Part shown: positions 35,493-47,129 of the stretch, in pieces | Layout of the letters: the number at the start of each line of letters is the position of its first letter | How positions within the stretch are numbered: position 1 is the first letter of the stretch | Assembly: GCA_032622095.1 (NCBI GenBank) | Contig: CP136065.1 | Coordinates: 38,660,732-38,724,731, forward strand | DNA: 64,000 bases | Source: Siphonodentalium dalli | Taxonomy: Eukaryota; Mollusca; Scaphopoda; Gadilida; Siphonodentaliidae | Reading direction: 5' to 3' | Position numbers and translations under genes: made by a program | Notes under the pieces: model-generated | The model's input: the letters and a program-made list of their open reading frames with translations, nothing else | The model's database searches: none | Told to the model about the DNA's origin: nothing

Positions 35493-35830
35493 TATTATTA
35501 AAGATACATAATCCGAATCAACGCTCATAAATTAATATTTGTTTGGCTTGGGGGTAAAACAAATTTGATTCGAGTCGAGGAACCCACCCATCAAAGCTCA
35601 GAGCTATCAGATATAGATTTTTGAAATCTTTTATATTTCACCACCTGGAATATTTGGCGGCTTAGCAAATATTCGACGAGCCGACCGACTTACTCTCGAT
35701 ACCAAATTGCGTTGAACAAAATATTGATATATAAAACGTTTTGGAAAATTTTATACCAGAGTTGACAGCTGTTAGCATTATTTGTTTGGTAATTAATAGA
35801 TTCTGATAACTAAAGCGTCTTTTGAAGAAA
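35493..35830 (-). repeat. Dispersed repeat, also at 42674-43012 (plus)
   Basis: It is the reverse complement of 42674-43012 over about 340 bp, with shared phrases TTCAAAAGACGC, GGCTCGTCGAATATTTG and GAGCTTTGATGGGTG. The part around CTCGACTCGAATCA also forms the inner end of both arms of the large foldback element (about 58920-59010 and 59170-59260). It is likely an old non-autonomous element. Confidence 0.7.
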
Positions 35831-35839
35831 TGTTGTTGT

Positions 35840-37815
35840 TGTTGTTGGAATCTGATGATACGGGGACCATCGAATCGGATTGTGTTCCTATAAAGAGCTA
35901 AGCTAATTTGCTATAAACTACTATATAGTACTGGAAGTACTGAAAGTGGCTCTCGATTTGATCCGCGTTAGGAGAAAGCGACCACACTATAACATATAGC
36001 ATGACATTCGTCGCAGATCGCACTAGTCTGGTATGCACATGCATGATCACTTAGCAATTTTCATTCGTGGTTGATGCGTTTGGCTTCTCATTCGCGTAAA
36101 TTAAAAACAAGGGTGGACCCGACTATTGAGCGTTTGGGGACCCCACATGTTACTAGAATAAGGGAGACATGTATCCTTACAGTTCATCCTACTTTCGCAT
36201 GTTATCAAGACAGCTTTGGAACCAATCAATTATGCCACACACTGATGCAATTTGGAAAGTATAAATATATCATTATTTAAAGGATCGAGGGCTTTAAAGT
36301 GGAGACGTTTAGAAATCGGAAAAGGTCAATCATTATTTGGCTGATAAATTACTGTTGGCTAGCTTATCGCGAAGCTGTAGAATTGGGTGGCACGTTAGGT
36401 GGTTGGGACGAAATTCACGAGAATCATATTTGTGTTTATACAGGATGTCGTAAAATCTATCAAGCGTTATAGCGTTATAGTTATAGTTTTTAGAAAATTT
36501 ATAGATTTTAGTATGTGATCTGAATCACGAATCTGTCTGTTAAATGATATACATATATATATAATTACATGCATGTTTGGAGATTCACACAGAAGGTCAC
36601 AATTTATATCATTGATATGTGTTCTTAATCTGACATGAAGTGAATTTTCAAAGAACTAATACAGAAAGTAAAATTAACGACGCCCACACAAGTCGTTGTT
36701 TAAATTGATTTGCCACTCGAATTGACAGTAAATACAGCGCTTGCTAATATCTTTGACCACGTGACTGACGTCACACACTGTGCGTATAATTGCAAAGGTT
36801 GTGTGAGCTAAATCAAACAGTCTCCCCACCTGCTAGTCCAACCGTTGTTTGCCAGGCGACTTAAACGAGTTTAAGATGGAACCACAAACACGGAATGCAA
36901 ATATTTCGGCACAAGTCGCGGTTTTGAATTAAAATCTGCGGAAAACAGATGATTATGCGGATTTTGATTAATGTTTGTTGAGACTGACAGCTTCAATAAC
37001 ACGCGTACATGATTCCCGCGAAGATGATTAAAATTACGCAAATGACTGCAGCAAACACCGACGCGAAGTGCTGATGTCACTGGGTCAAAATCTCTAACCT
37101 AAATGCATTATACTCCAACTGATCACGACTGATGAATGTAATGCTTTCATTGCTCCCTGCCCCCGCACGGACATTTACAGCAGACTGGTATTAGAGAGGT
37201 TTCGAAACTCACGAGCTTCATGAGTTTCTATCAGTTCTAGAAATTATGACCTTTAGATGGAATTTAAGAAGAACACAAGTATAATATATCGCATTGTTCC
37301 TGATTGTTCACATTAATTCGGAAGTATATGCGAACCTTTCTTATAACAAAATAAACAAACATGATTACTTCTAGTTACACAAAATAATCTAAACATGTTT
37401 AAGCATAACATCTAGATTATAGTACATCATCGTGTGACCGAACGATGTCGCACTCTCCGATGACGATATGATTATTTGTTGATATGTAGGATTAAAGCCG
37501 ATTATAATTGACGGAAATCCCGCTCAAGGGTATTGACGTAAATTCTGCTATAGGAGCGTACTGGGTCGGATATTCGACGTAAATCAGCATCTAAAACAAC
37601 AATTATCACAATAAGTGTTAAGTTGAAGGAAACTTGGATTCTAATTTACTCATTCAGCCTCCAAGCAGGAAATCCAATTTCGGCGACGCTGATTGGTCTG
37701 TTGTTCGATTTTACGTCAGCTAGAGGCCTGCTCACAAATGCAAACATCTTCCGACCGGAAGTACCTTCGTTACTAGTGACAACTATGTAAACTGCGGGAA
37801 ATTCGAAGTATAGAC
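35840..37815. other. No gene seen; promoter-like site at 36758-36773
   Basis: Mostly unique DNA. The only notable segment is the E-box plus CRE cluster and a following 18-codon frame (ATG at about 36875, MEPQTRNANIS). No acceptor/donor-bounded coding segment was found. Confidence 0.4.
36758..36773. promoter_or_regulatory. E-box CACGTG next to CRE TGACGTCA
   Basis: CACGTG at 36758-36763 and TGACGTCA at 36766-36773 lie two bases apart. Each is a full palindromic consensus (bHLH and CREB/ATF respectively), and the pair is rare by chance in AT-rich DNA. A candidate start context lies about 100 bp to the right, but no gene was recognised. Confidence 0.35.
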
Positions 37816-37818
37816 TTA

Positions 37819-38177
37819 CCAGCTAATAAGCCCGACTTCGTCCCGGCGGATCGAAACATGCCTAAATGAGCGTATATGAGCGAGGTCAGGGTCAAGGACA
37901 CGGTCGCATGCGAAATTGGACCCGCCCATATTGTTCCCGGGATCAAAGTAGGCATACATAACCAACTCGAGTCGGATCGGTCCAGGTCCAGAAACATTCA
38001 TATATGAGCGTATATGAGCGAGGTCAAGGTCAAGGACACGGTCGCACGTAAAATTGGACCCGCCCATGTTGTTCGCCGTATCAAAGTAGGCCTACATACC
38101 AAATTTGGGTCGGATCGGTTGAGCAGTTTTCGGGTCTATAACACACACACAGACAGACAGAAGTTCCAAAATATAGA
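37819..38177 (-). mobile_element. Non-autonomous Helitron, two internal units
   Basis: On minus it starts TCTATATTTTGGAACTTC then CTGTCTGTCTGTGTG, contains two units of about 145 bp (GACCTTGACCTCGCTCATAT and GGGTCCAATTT), and ends with the hairpin CCGGGACGAAGTCGGG, then CTGG followed by T. The interior is homologous to 9441-9823. The frames 37773-37997 and 37816-38067 are repeat translations. Confidence 0.6.
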
Positions 38178-38810
38178 GTACATGTAGATGATTGAATCGC
38201 ACATCGGCTTGATTCAATTAATGTCGGGGAAATTCAAGTTATCCAAACAAACCATATCAATTGAAACAAGTCTTTCGAAGGACGTCTGAATTGACAGCGA
38301 ACATGACGTGGCAAATCGCGAACCGTTGTTCGCTGTACTATGAAGTTCGAAGCCTTGGCCAATGGCATGTGACTGATGCATTGACGACATTACAACATGG
38401 CCACGACACTTACATTTGTTGATATAATTTATATATATTCGATGTCAAATTGGTGTGATTTGGAATAGCGATGGATTTCACGGATTCCATTGGATCGCTC
38501 GGCTTATTTCTATTCGAAATATGGAACTATATCTAATTCATGAAAACTATCCATTTTACCAGCACCTCGCGCCGCCGGTAAAACTGCATTTTCCATCGTA
38601 AAACCCACCGATAAACGTCCCAGACAGCATGTTTATCCCCTAATTATACATATCTACGAAGGTTTACGTTAAGCAATTTCAGCTGTTGTTACTCTTGATA
38701 TCAGTTCTCCCAAATTACATTTATATTTCACGAGGCAGATCTGTTAAAATATCAGATGGATCTGTGACAAAACGCTATATGACCGGTTAATTAGCCTGAC
38801 TAACCAGCAA
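38178..38810. other. No gene seen
   Basis: Unique AT-rich DNA with no strong frame or inverted repeat. Confidence 0.4.
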
Positions 38811-38814
38811 TTCA

Positions 38815-39130
38815 TGTCCGAATTAGAAAAGCCCAAATCATCCAAAATGCGAATCAGACGTGCTCAGAATCGTCCAAGGTCCGGATCAGACATTCTCCGA
38901 ATTAAGCCGTTGACCGAATCACTCAAGGTCCGAGTTAACCATGGCAAGAATCACCAAAAGGCCGAACCTGTCAAAGTCAGAATCATAAAACTAACGAATA
39001 ATCCATGGCCCGATTGACCAGAGGTCCTTATTATACAGGTTCCAAATAATCCAGGTACCAACCAATCAGTCGCGATCTAAGTCTCTGAATGTCTAAAACA
39101 ACCGTGTTCCAATAAGATCACATAAGGTCC
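38815..39130 (+). repeat. Degenerate tandem repeat, unit like AGGTCCGAATCA
   Basis: Loose repeats of about 20-23 bp (TCCAAGGTCCGGATCAGA, CTCAAGGTCCGAGTTAACC, AAAAGGCCGAACC) continue for about 300 bp. It explains the basic low-complexity frame at 38814-39017. It is a decayed minisatellite. Confidence 0.5.
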
Positions 39131-39929
39131 GAATAATTACGGATGGTGCAATGTGACAAATGGCAAATCAACGAGTACCACGCCGTACTTGGCAAAGTTG
39201 AGTGGCATCATGATTAGCATCACATAGTATTTGTATCCAGAACATGCCCCCCAATGCCAGAAACCAATTATCATGACACCTGTACTGCAACCATGATCTG
39301 CTAATAAAACATGTTGCGAGATTATTGCAGCATGCTGTGCAATTAGCAATTTATGCAGATAAATATTCAGGACCTTTTCGAACTGAATTACAAGTACATA
39401 CTCCGAAGGTAATGGTGAGCTCGTTTTCTCGGTACGTCATCGCTATCGCGTAGATTATATGAAAATATGCATCTTCTCCTTATGCTCAACTCAAACGCAT
39501 TTGGCTCGTTTCGTGCGTCGTATAAGGTTACAATACACCAAATGATTTACATAGGCCTCAGTGTTAACAAATCCCGCTGGCCTGTATTCGCAGGTAAGCT
39601 TTGGCCCTGCACGAGTATTTAAAATTGAAGAACGTCCATTTATACACACGGAAATGTGCCCAAAAGTACATGTAAACGTGGTGGATCACACTGCAGCTTG
39701 ACAAACGTCACACTACCCTTAAAATTGAGAGAAAAAATGTCATCGAAAAAACACAAACACCTCCCATAAATTATTCGCCATTTGAACAGCCATAACCATT
39801 TACCATGTGGCTATATTTGATGTTTCTCGACGGGAAACACTTTTGTGCATTTTTTCGTGCACTTTTCATCCATGTATCATTGACCATTCAGCTGCCAGAA
39901 TTTTTTTTATGCTGATCCTAGCTTGGGGG
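39131..39929. other. No gene seen
   Basis: No recognisable frame, tandem array or hairpin. The 70-codon minus frame 39137-39349 has no domain. Confidence 0.4.
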
Positions 39930-40430
39930 TCCCAGGGGAAATAACTCTACTAATTTGTATTTGGTATATTGTAAACATAAAGCTAATATATAGAGGAGCT
40001 GTAATGAGTCACAATTATATACTGTATATATTACAGCACAGGAACCAATTCTGGTTGTAGACGCACTGGTCCAGGTGCTACCACGGCCGAGTAACGTTAT
40101 AACCCCGTGGTGACCCCCAGTAGCGTTCTTTAACGTGCACACACCGAGGCGTGTACACTGGTCAGCCATTAATGTCCGCGCCCGCTCGGACAGCGTACTG
40201 CACCCACGACAACATACCTGGACAAGTGTTGTAATTGGGGGGGGGGGGGGGGTCGGCATTTTGCTTTCGGATCTTATTCAGTGATCTCGAATGAGACTTT
40301 TCAGCCTGACAAACTTGGTATCTGACCAAGTTCTGATCTTTGTCAGAATACCCTGACCAGGTTGCGATCCCCGGTCCGCTAGCACGAGAGACCAGTACGC
40401 TACATCTCGGCTACCGACTTCCCGGTATAC
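39930..40430 (-). mobile_element. Possible tRNA-derived SINE with 16-G tract
   Basis: On minus a tRNA-like head lies at about 40340-40425 (TAGCCGAGATGTAGCG as box A-like, GGGATCGCAACC as box B-like). The body contains GTGCACGTTAAAGAACGC and GGTCACCACGGGG, phrases typical of invertebrate SINE cores. A 16-base G run (40237-40252) sits inside. The minus frame 39918-40259 is a translation of it. Boundaries are approximate and no duplication was found. Confidence 0.45.
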
Positions 40431-40435
40431 GAAAT

Positions 40436-40526
40436 ATATTAACCGAGTGCACTAAATTCGATTCGAGCCGAGCTTTTAGCGAAGCTCGAATCGAAACTAG
40501 TGGACGAGGTTAATATATTTCGTATA
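40436..40526. repeat. Hairpin, about 45-bp arms, TATACGAAATATATTAACC family
   Basis: The left arm TATACGAAATATATTAACC...CACTAAATTCGATTCGAGC matches the inverse of the right arm with few mismatches. The same design with the central phrase CTCGTCCACTAAATTC recurs at 44489-44630. Downstream sequence to about 40900 resembles the inverse of 44330-44490, so both belong to one longer element. Confidence 0.75.
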
Positions 40527-40529
40527 TAA

Positions 40530-41230
40530 TTGGGACGAATTTGAGATCCTTTTTTATCACATAATCACATTTTAGCATGGAAAAACGATATCGAATCAGC
40601 TGGGATTAAAAAAAAAATTAATATTAATTTCCTTATCACAACAAAAGATTAAGTAAAGACACATTCAAGAAAAGATATAGTTCCATTTTAAATGTGTCTT
40701 TTCATGTTGACAAAATTGTTCAACCACCTTATCACCCATGTTTATCTCACAGTCAACACTAAATAACCCAACATAAATTGAATATCATAATTATATTCGT
40801 ATTACCATACTAATAATATTGATATATTTCATTGCGGTAAGCTCTTACGTCACTGCGCGTGTCGATAATACACGTGTTTTACTAAAATATACGAGGCCAG
40901 TTTAGGGGCTAATTATGTGATACACATGTATAATCAGACGGCGGAGACATTAAATCAGTATATACATGCAGCGATGGGATCAGATGGACATTTCCAAGCG
41001 ATTCCATCTGTTGTCAATATTTTAATTGAAATAATTTTGTGAGTTATAATTTAACGCACCTGAGCTAACCGCTAGGTAATAGTACCTACATGGTTTGAAA
41101 GTAGATACAATGTATCTGGCAGAATATACCTTCACTGACAAAGTCCTGGATTCGATCTCATTATTTTAGCTCATGGACAAAGTAGAAATAATAATTATTA
41201 GTGTGAAATCGCAATAGGACTAAATTATTA
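40530..41230. other. Element-derived DNA, no gene
   Basis: Part (40830-40900, GTCGATAATACACGTGT region) is a diverged inverse copy of 44340-44410. The rest is AT-rich without features. Confidence 0.4.
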
Positions 41231-41234
41231 TTAA

Positions 41235-41687
41235 CCCTTTCTATACTAAAGCATCATTGAAGAGTAGTTATCCCATAGGAAAAGTTCAGATAATAAGTTT
41301 AACCCTTTCTATACTAAATCATCATTGATGAGTAGTTATCCCATAGGAAATGTTCAGATAATAAGTTTAAACCTTTCTATACTAAAGCATCATTGATGAG
41401 TAGTTATCCCTTAGGAAATATTCAGATAATAAGTTTAACCCTTTCTATACTAAATCATCATTGATGAGTAGTTATCCCATAGGAAAAGTTCAGATAATAA
41501 GTTTAACAAATGACCATATACATGTAGGACGTTTGTTGAACCCATTATCTAACCATTTTGTTCTGTACTTTATTAATTTGTCGCATGCTTATATTACCTG
41601 TACATCCATGCAAATCAATAATATACCATTCAGATGTACACTTTTTAACTGGCTGTGAGAATCCATTTAGTAGGCCTATAGAAAGGG
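41235..41687. mobile_element. TTAA-flanked MITE with fourfold repeated left end
   Basis: TTAA at 41231-41234 and 41688-41691 flank CCCTTTCTATAC...GGCCTATAGAAAGGG. The left part is a tandem array of four units, each about 68 bp, starting at 41232, 41301, 41368 and 41436. Each restarts with TTAACCCTTTCTATACTAAA (the third has AAACC). Every unit therefore repeats the terminal sequence and, in most, a TTAA. It is the same TTAA class as 27109-27306. Confidence 0.75.
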
Positions 41688-41840
41688 TTAAATATATTAT
41701 GTCTTTAATTCCTCATTGACCACCTCTGCGTATGTGTTAATGTTGACTGCTATATGATGGTTGTGGTTCCTGTTGGATGGTCGATACGTTGGTGGGGCAA
41801 AAAACAACGATGGTAAGAACAAGTATACTGTTGTAGTTTT

Positions 41841-41961
41841 GTCATGTTCACGGCTATCTGGGTTGTCATGTTCACGGTGTTACCGGCTAATCTGGGTTGT
41901 CATGTTCACGGTGTTACCGGCTAATCTGGGTTGTCATGTTCACGGTGTTACCGGCTAATCT
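41841..41961 (+). repeat. 34-35 bp minisatellite, about 3.5 copies
   Basis: TCTGGGTTGTCATGTTCACG then GTGTTACCGGCTAA repeats at 41856, 41891 and 41925 with almost no differences. The start GTCATGTTCACGG at 41841 is a partial copy. Confidence 0.9.
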
Positions 41962-42673
41962 GAGCGATCATTTTGGCCCACCAAGTTGGCACCAACATCA
42001 TATCAAATCAGCGGGACCAACCACAATCATAGCTAATTAGCAGGACCACTTAACCATGTGTCTTGATAGGGCTGCCAGCCAAACGCTCTATATAACCACT
42101 AGACTACCGAGCCCCCGGGTGTGACTAATTACCGCCCGGGACCACCCGAGACAGCCCGGGCGCCCCCATGGGCCCATGGACACTATATCTCGACGTTATA
42201 TAAGATAGCGATATACCACCTGAGGGAAACATATAGGATTTTACTCGCTCGCTCGTCTCCGCCCACTGTTATTAAACCCGCAAATGCCGATATTGGCTAA
42301 GAGAGCTCGGAGAGATGGGTGTCTTCGTATGGTTTCGGACAGTATATTTTCATATGTATTCATATAATACAACACGGTACGAATCAACGCAATGTCACGA
42401 TTATATTGTTTTGACATACATTATCTTTTGTTTCCACTTGACTAAGCCATTACCCGATTAATCGATTGTTATATCAGCGACTTTCATAGAAATACTGTTG
42501 CTGAAATATCATAATCTGATTTGGGAATATAAATATCGTATTGCTAAAACGCCATGTCGTTTCAACTTTTACCCGATTAGTTTTTAGTGTGAATACTCTC
42601 TGAGCGATAAATGGTACATGCATATACTATTACTCGTAACCGTCTGTGTACCCGCTATTCCATAACACTGAGA

Positions 42674-43012
42674 TATTCAAAAGACGCCTTAGTTATCAGA
42701 ATCGATTAATAACCAAAAAAATAATGCTCACTACTGTCAACTCCAGATTAACATTTTCAAAAACGTGTTGTATATCAACAGTTTTCAACGCGGTATCGAG
42801 AGTATGTCAGTCGGCTCGTCGAATATTTGGTAGGCCGCCAAATATTCCAAATGGCGAAAAATAACCAATTTAAAAAATCGATATATGATAACACTGAGCT
42901 TTGATGGGTGATTTCCTCGACTCGAATCAGATATATTTTTTTTACCCCTGAAGCCAAAGCTATAGTAATTTAGGAGAGTTAATTCTGATTATGTATCTTT
43001 AATGTTACATAT
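42674..43012 (+). repeat. Dispersed repeat, second copy
   Basis: It is the plus-orientation copy of the family described at 35493-35830, roughly 80% identical by eye. Confidence 0.7.
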
Positions 43013-43231
43013 CGATCGATGTCTTCGCGTTATATTGGCTTGCTTATCATTTCCCCAACTGTATGATTGTTATTATTACGCATGAGCCGTCATAACATCA
43101 TCCCTATCCTGTTGGATTAGCCGTGTGTACTTTCTCACGGATATCGCCTGCTTGATATTCCACTCTATACGTACTCTTCGTTGCATAACTCAATAGTTAT
43201 GTCAAGCTGATCTAGTTAATTTGTTTGTTGG

Positions 43232-43611
43232 AATGGCCTCCCCGGAATTAATCCAGCTTATCCCACCTGAACCATGCAGAGACTATGTACGCACTTTTAC
43301 AACAAACTATTAACAAGAAATATAAGACATACGGTGAGATGCATGAACCTTGTGTACTATACACAAGTGCATCCAGGGCACCCCGCCTACCGATTAGAAG
43401 CTCCAATGGTAAATATGTCAGGCAAACAGACAGCATTTTATCGATAAAAAGATGTCCGATATATACGTACGGACAGCCCTATATCACGTATATTGAAAAG
43501 AAACATAGAGTTCGACTCTTCCAAAACCCTGCATGTCATTCATTGAAACAAGCTCGGATAGACGGGTTATATGAGATAATAAAAACAAATGATAACACAG
43601 ACATAGGTTAA
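43232..43611 (+). CDS. Unidentified coding-like segment in two adjacent frames
   Basis: An ATG in good context (GGAATGG, 43232) opens MASPELIQLIPPEPCRDYVR for 26 codons. Overlapping it in another frame is a 108-codon frame from 43285 (MYALLQQTINKKYKTYGEM...) with balanced, charged, globular-protein-like composition and Cys at positions 24, 57 and 84. I do not recognise the protein. It could be a short gene, an exon, a retrocopy or chance. No repeat in the window explains it, which is why it is listed. Confidence 0.3.
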
Positions 43612-43661
43612 AGGGGACACTTTTGTTATACAAGTTCTTATACATAGAGGATATGAAATGA

Positions 43662-43792
43662 GTGTTGCTCTCATATGATATTTATGAAACGAGTCTAAGA
43701 ATTTTCAGTTTTCTCGAGCCTCTGGCGAGAGAAAACTGAACATTCGTGACGAGTTTCATTAATATCATATGAGAGAAACACGAATTACATAT
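43662..43792. repeat. Hairpin, about 55-bp arms
   Basis: CTCTCATATGATATTTATG...TTCAGTTTTCTCG and its inverse surround the loop AGCCTCTGG. With 44489-44630 it may mark the two ends of one element of about 970 bp, since both share the style of an inverted end hairpin with GAGTC/GACTC near the middle. The frame 43888-44238 lies between and looks non-coding. Confidence 0.7.
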
Positions 43793-44488
43793 TCTATTTA
43801 TCATATGACACCTATAAATTGATTATGATGTCCAAAACGCACACAAATCACTAAATAGCTATATGACATCGGCAGCAAAAGGTTAATGTGACGTCACTTC
43901 ATTGCACCGGAAGCCCAATTACAACTGGTGAACTAGCAGAAATAATATGCACGCGAAGATATAGTGCGCTATTCTGTTCTCAGTTTGTGACATTATATCG
44001 TATGTTTATTAGATACATACGAATTACATATTCTATTTATCGTATAACAATGTCCAAAAACTATATATTTAAAGATTATAATTGCGAGAATTTCGGCATC
44101 GCGTTGATTCGTGTATTTGACGCCCACGAATTTGACCTGCATTTAGTCAGAGATGCGGCTCGGCCCCCGGCTGCCATTCAGCCAATCAGAACACACTTTT
44201 TGTCAACAAACCAATCAAATTATCGGAAGGTGATATGAATTAGTAATTGATATGAAATTGATTTATGACATAGATTCCAACGTAAATAATGATTGAGTCA
44301 TATGATAATTGTATTTATCACATGATTAGCACTATTTTCCGATGTAATATTCGAGCGTAATAGACACGTGTAATATCGTCGCGTGCAATGGCGTCACGCT
44401 GCTCTTTGTGACAATGTTCGCTGGCTGCAGTTAATTGTTGTTCTTTTCGATAAAATTTTAGCGATTATATGATCATGTGATAAAAAGT

Positions 44489-44630
44489 ATCTCAAACTCG
44501 TTCTATTTTATACGGAATTTATCAACCTCGTCCACTAAATTCTATTTGGGCCTCGGTAAACCTCGGCTCAAATCGAATTTAGTGAACTCGGTTGATAAAT
44601 TCCGTATAAAATAGAAACTCATGTGAGATC
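44489..44630. repeat. Hairpin, about 65-bp arms
   Basis: ATCTCAAACTCGTTCTATTT through CACTAAATTCTATTTGGG is matched by the inverse on the right (to 44630). It is related to 40436-40526. Confidence 0.75.
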
Positions 44631-44838
44631 CTCTATATATGCACTGTTACCATGCTGCTGTTGTAATGTTGTATTTATTGTTGTTGTCTTCTGGGCAGAA
44701 TACCATAAACCCTCAAATGATCCCGGCCGTTTGCTAACATATATGCATTGCTTTGCCCTATACTGCGCCATTGCTGTACCATGTACGAGTAAACACTTCA
44801 ACATATATCGGACACACGCAGGACTTAGATAACGTTTA

Positions 44839-45204
44839 GTGAACGTTCAGACGATCACGATTCAATCGTAAGTGGAGGAATCGGACCTGACACAATCGTC
44901 GGTATTTGTTCACACGATTGCGATGTCGTCGCATATGACGATATCGTGATTGTTCGTAAGCCATGGTTAACCACGTGATTGACTAACCTCCAAGTTTTCC
45001 ATATACGATTTTTACGTACACATGACTGCGATTCCGTCGCAAGTGAAGGTAACCAAGGATACGGCACTATTTCGCATCTAAAATGCTTGCTATTATATTT
45101 TTACTCGCGATCTTGCCGTGAGCATGCGCAGTCCATCTACCGGTTACTACCCATGACGGAAAACTTGCCACTTACGATTGAATCGTGATCGTCTGCACGT
45201 TCAC
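44839..45204. mobile_element. MITE with 37-bp TIRs and TTA duplication
   Basis: GTGAACGTTCAGACGATCAC continues to AAGTGG over 37 bp and is inverted at the right end with one mismatch. TTA at 44836-44838 and 45205-45207 flank it. A 3-bp TWA duplication is characteristic of PIF/Harbinger elements. The frames 44855-45067 and 44979-45188 are shadows. Confidence 0.75.
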
Positions 45205-45207
45205 TTA

Positions 45208-46034
45208 TATAAGGAAATATTCTTGTCATTTTTTATTTCATGCATCAGGCGTTCGAATTTAAAACCGAGCCAAAAATAATACAGCACGAATTTAAATACG
45301 AGTATGTAATGTCCCTGTATAGAACGGACTAATAATTACGATTTCTCTGCATTCACCGTGCAGACTATATAATGTGATACGTCGATATCGGAAGCTGTGA
45401 TACTCAATAGGAGAATCAGCGGATTGTTCGGCCATTTGACAAAAGAACATCGGCGCCACTGGACCACTGTTTGTTGAGTTGTCTGACAGACGCTTATATC
45501 TGATTGTATGCACTGTTAACGGTCGAACATAATTACGCATTTTATAGTGGTACGGGGATAAAACGTAATAAATAATCTACGGTGCACATAGGTTAGTCCT
45601 GAAAATATCAATGCTGAAATACAGAGATGAGAGTCAGGATTGTTATAACTATCCCACTGGACTATATTGATATCGCCTAAACTATGTACAAATCTGGTGG
45701 CACACAGTTTTTATATATATACCATCGTGATATATCGAGGTTATATGTATACCATTATGCAAAGTTGATCGTACTGTGACTGGCTCGCACAACTCGTGCG
45801 TCAATGAAGTATTCTGTTCTGGTGTCGATAGATCTTGTCATTATGATAACATTGTGCACGAATTTGTTGCAGATGGGAGTGCTTCCTCGTCGGGGAATGA
45901 GAGTAACAATGGTACGTGTCACTTGATCTATTACAGGTATAACAAGAAAACCATAGTCAGAAATGGTAACGCCACCAAGATCATATTATTAGCCATAAAT
46001 ATAAATTATAATATAATTATAATATAAAATATTT
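45208..46034. other. No gene called
   Basis: An 83-codon frame at 45776-46027 (MTGSHNSCVNEVFC...) shares its 3' part, AAAACCATAGTCAGAAATGG, with 25505-25535, where it is not open in the same frame. I therefore treat that part as a dispersed repeat. Otherwise featureless. Confidence 0.4.
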
Positions 46035-46072
46035 TTCATTAGTTAGCGCTAATATAGGCGCTAACTAATGAA
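46035..46072. repeat. Small perfect hairpin
   Basis: TTCATTAGTTAGCGC and its inverse are separated by seven or eight bases (TAATATAG). Confidence 0.8.
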
Positions 46073-46677
46073 TAATATTATATGATTGACTTGTTAAATA
46101 ACATCTAATAAATATTCATCTTATTCACAACTTTAAGGAGTCCTTCTGGCACACGAGAATATTTATCGCCGTTTGATTTGCACCAAGTGAACTCGGCGCA
46201 TATATAATTGATAGAACATACCTCTATTATGATGATCGTGTCGTTATTTGTTTAAAATACGTATCAATTGACATATACGCACCCGTTCCCTCATTAAAAT
46301 CTACATATATCGATCATTTTAGGGGACTTCCGCGAATTCGGGGACTTCCGCAAAGTGAACTCCACAAATAGGGACCTACTGCAAATCGTCGCACCCAATG
46401 CAATTTGTAAACAAATACGATTGACATGCGTTTTAACGAGGTGAGCTTTAATTAAATGGAAGAAGCAATGCTATACATAAACTATTTGTCATGGACTCAG
46501 CCAGTGTGCCATATATATGTGTCAACTAAGGTCGCTTTGCGTGGTAAAAGTGAAAAGTGAAAGTGGAAAATCCTATTGAAAATAAAAGTAGCCTACAATT
46601 TTGGGAATTCCGCGGCAGATTGCAGTGAATCTATACTATTGGAAGAGAATGTACAATTCCTCGAATTCTATCAGATA

Positions 46678-46753
46678 TCGCGACTCTGCTCGTTTTCGTG
46701 ATCATAGGTTATATAGGGCCTATATATGACCACGAAAACGAGTCGAGTCGCGA
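46678..46753. repeat. Hairpin, about 31-bp arms
   Basis: TCGCGACTCTGCTCGTTTTC...TCATAGG is matched by its inverse ending TCGCGA at 46753 with few mismatches. The ends form a NruI-like TCGCGA palindrome. Confidence 0.75.
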
Positions 46754-46860
46754 TGCATCCATCGGTACAAACAAATTGTGTATACGATACAAGTTTGACT
46801 TGATGACTACATCAGGGGATCCAAATGGGTTATGCATTATTTTAAGGCTATCAGATTATT

Positions 46861-47027
46861 TATATTTTCAAGAACATATTATTACACCGGTGACTTTAAG
46901 TTTACAATTTCAGCCTGTCCTGACTCTATCGGTATGTTTGAGTTATATTTTCAAGAACACATTATTTACGGTAGCGTTAAATTTACAATTTCAGCATTTA
47001 CGTGATTCTATCGGTACGATTGAGCAA
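46861..47027 (+). repeat. Tandem duplication, about 83 bp
   Basis: TATATTTTCAAGAACA begins copies at 46861 and 46944. Both carry TTTACAATTTCAGC and GATTCTATCGGTA-like segments. It accounts for the internal repetition of the 142-codon frame at 46698-47126. Confidence 0.75.
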
Positions 47028-47129
47028 GGTACAAAAAACCTAATCTCACACAATGCATTCGCTCAGTGCTCCACAGATTATCAAAAACTGAAAAACAACT
47101 TACACCACATGTGGCGTTATAATTGATGT

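Noticed and set aside
39918-40259. 113-codon minus frame beginning MPTPPPPP
   Set aside because: The proline run is the 16-G tract and the rest is the SINE body.
42060-42115. tRNA gene on the minus strand (GGTAGTCTAGTGGTTA-like)
   Set aside because: Only the front half with a box A resemblance is present and no box B or cloverleaf was found; probably a SINE head fragment.
46698-47126. 142-codon frame
   Set aside because: Runs across an 83-bp tandem duplication and an end hairpin; composition is not protein-like.
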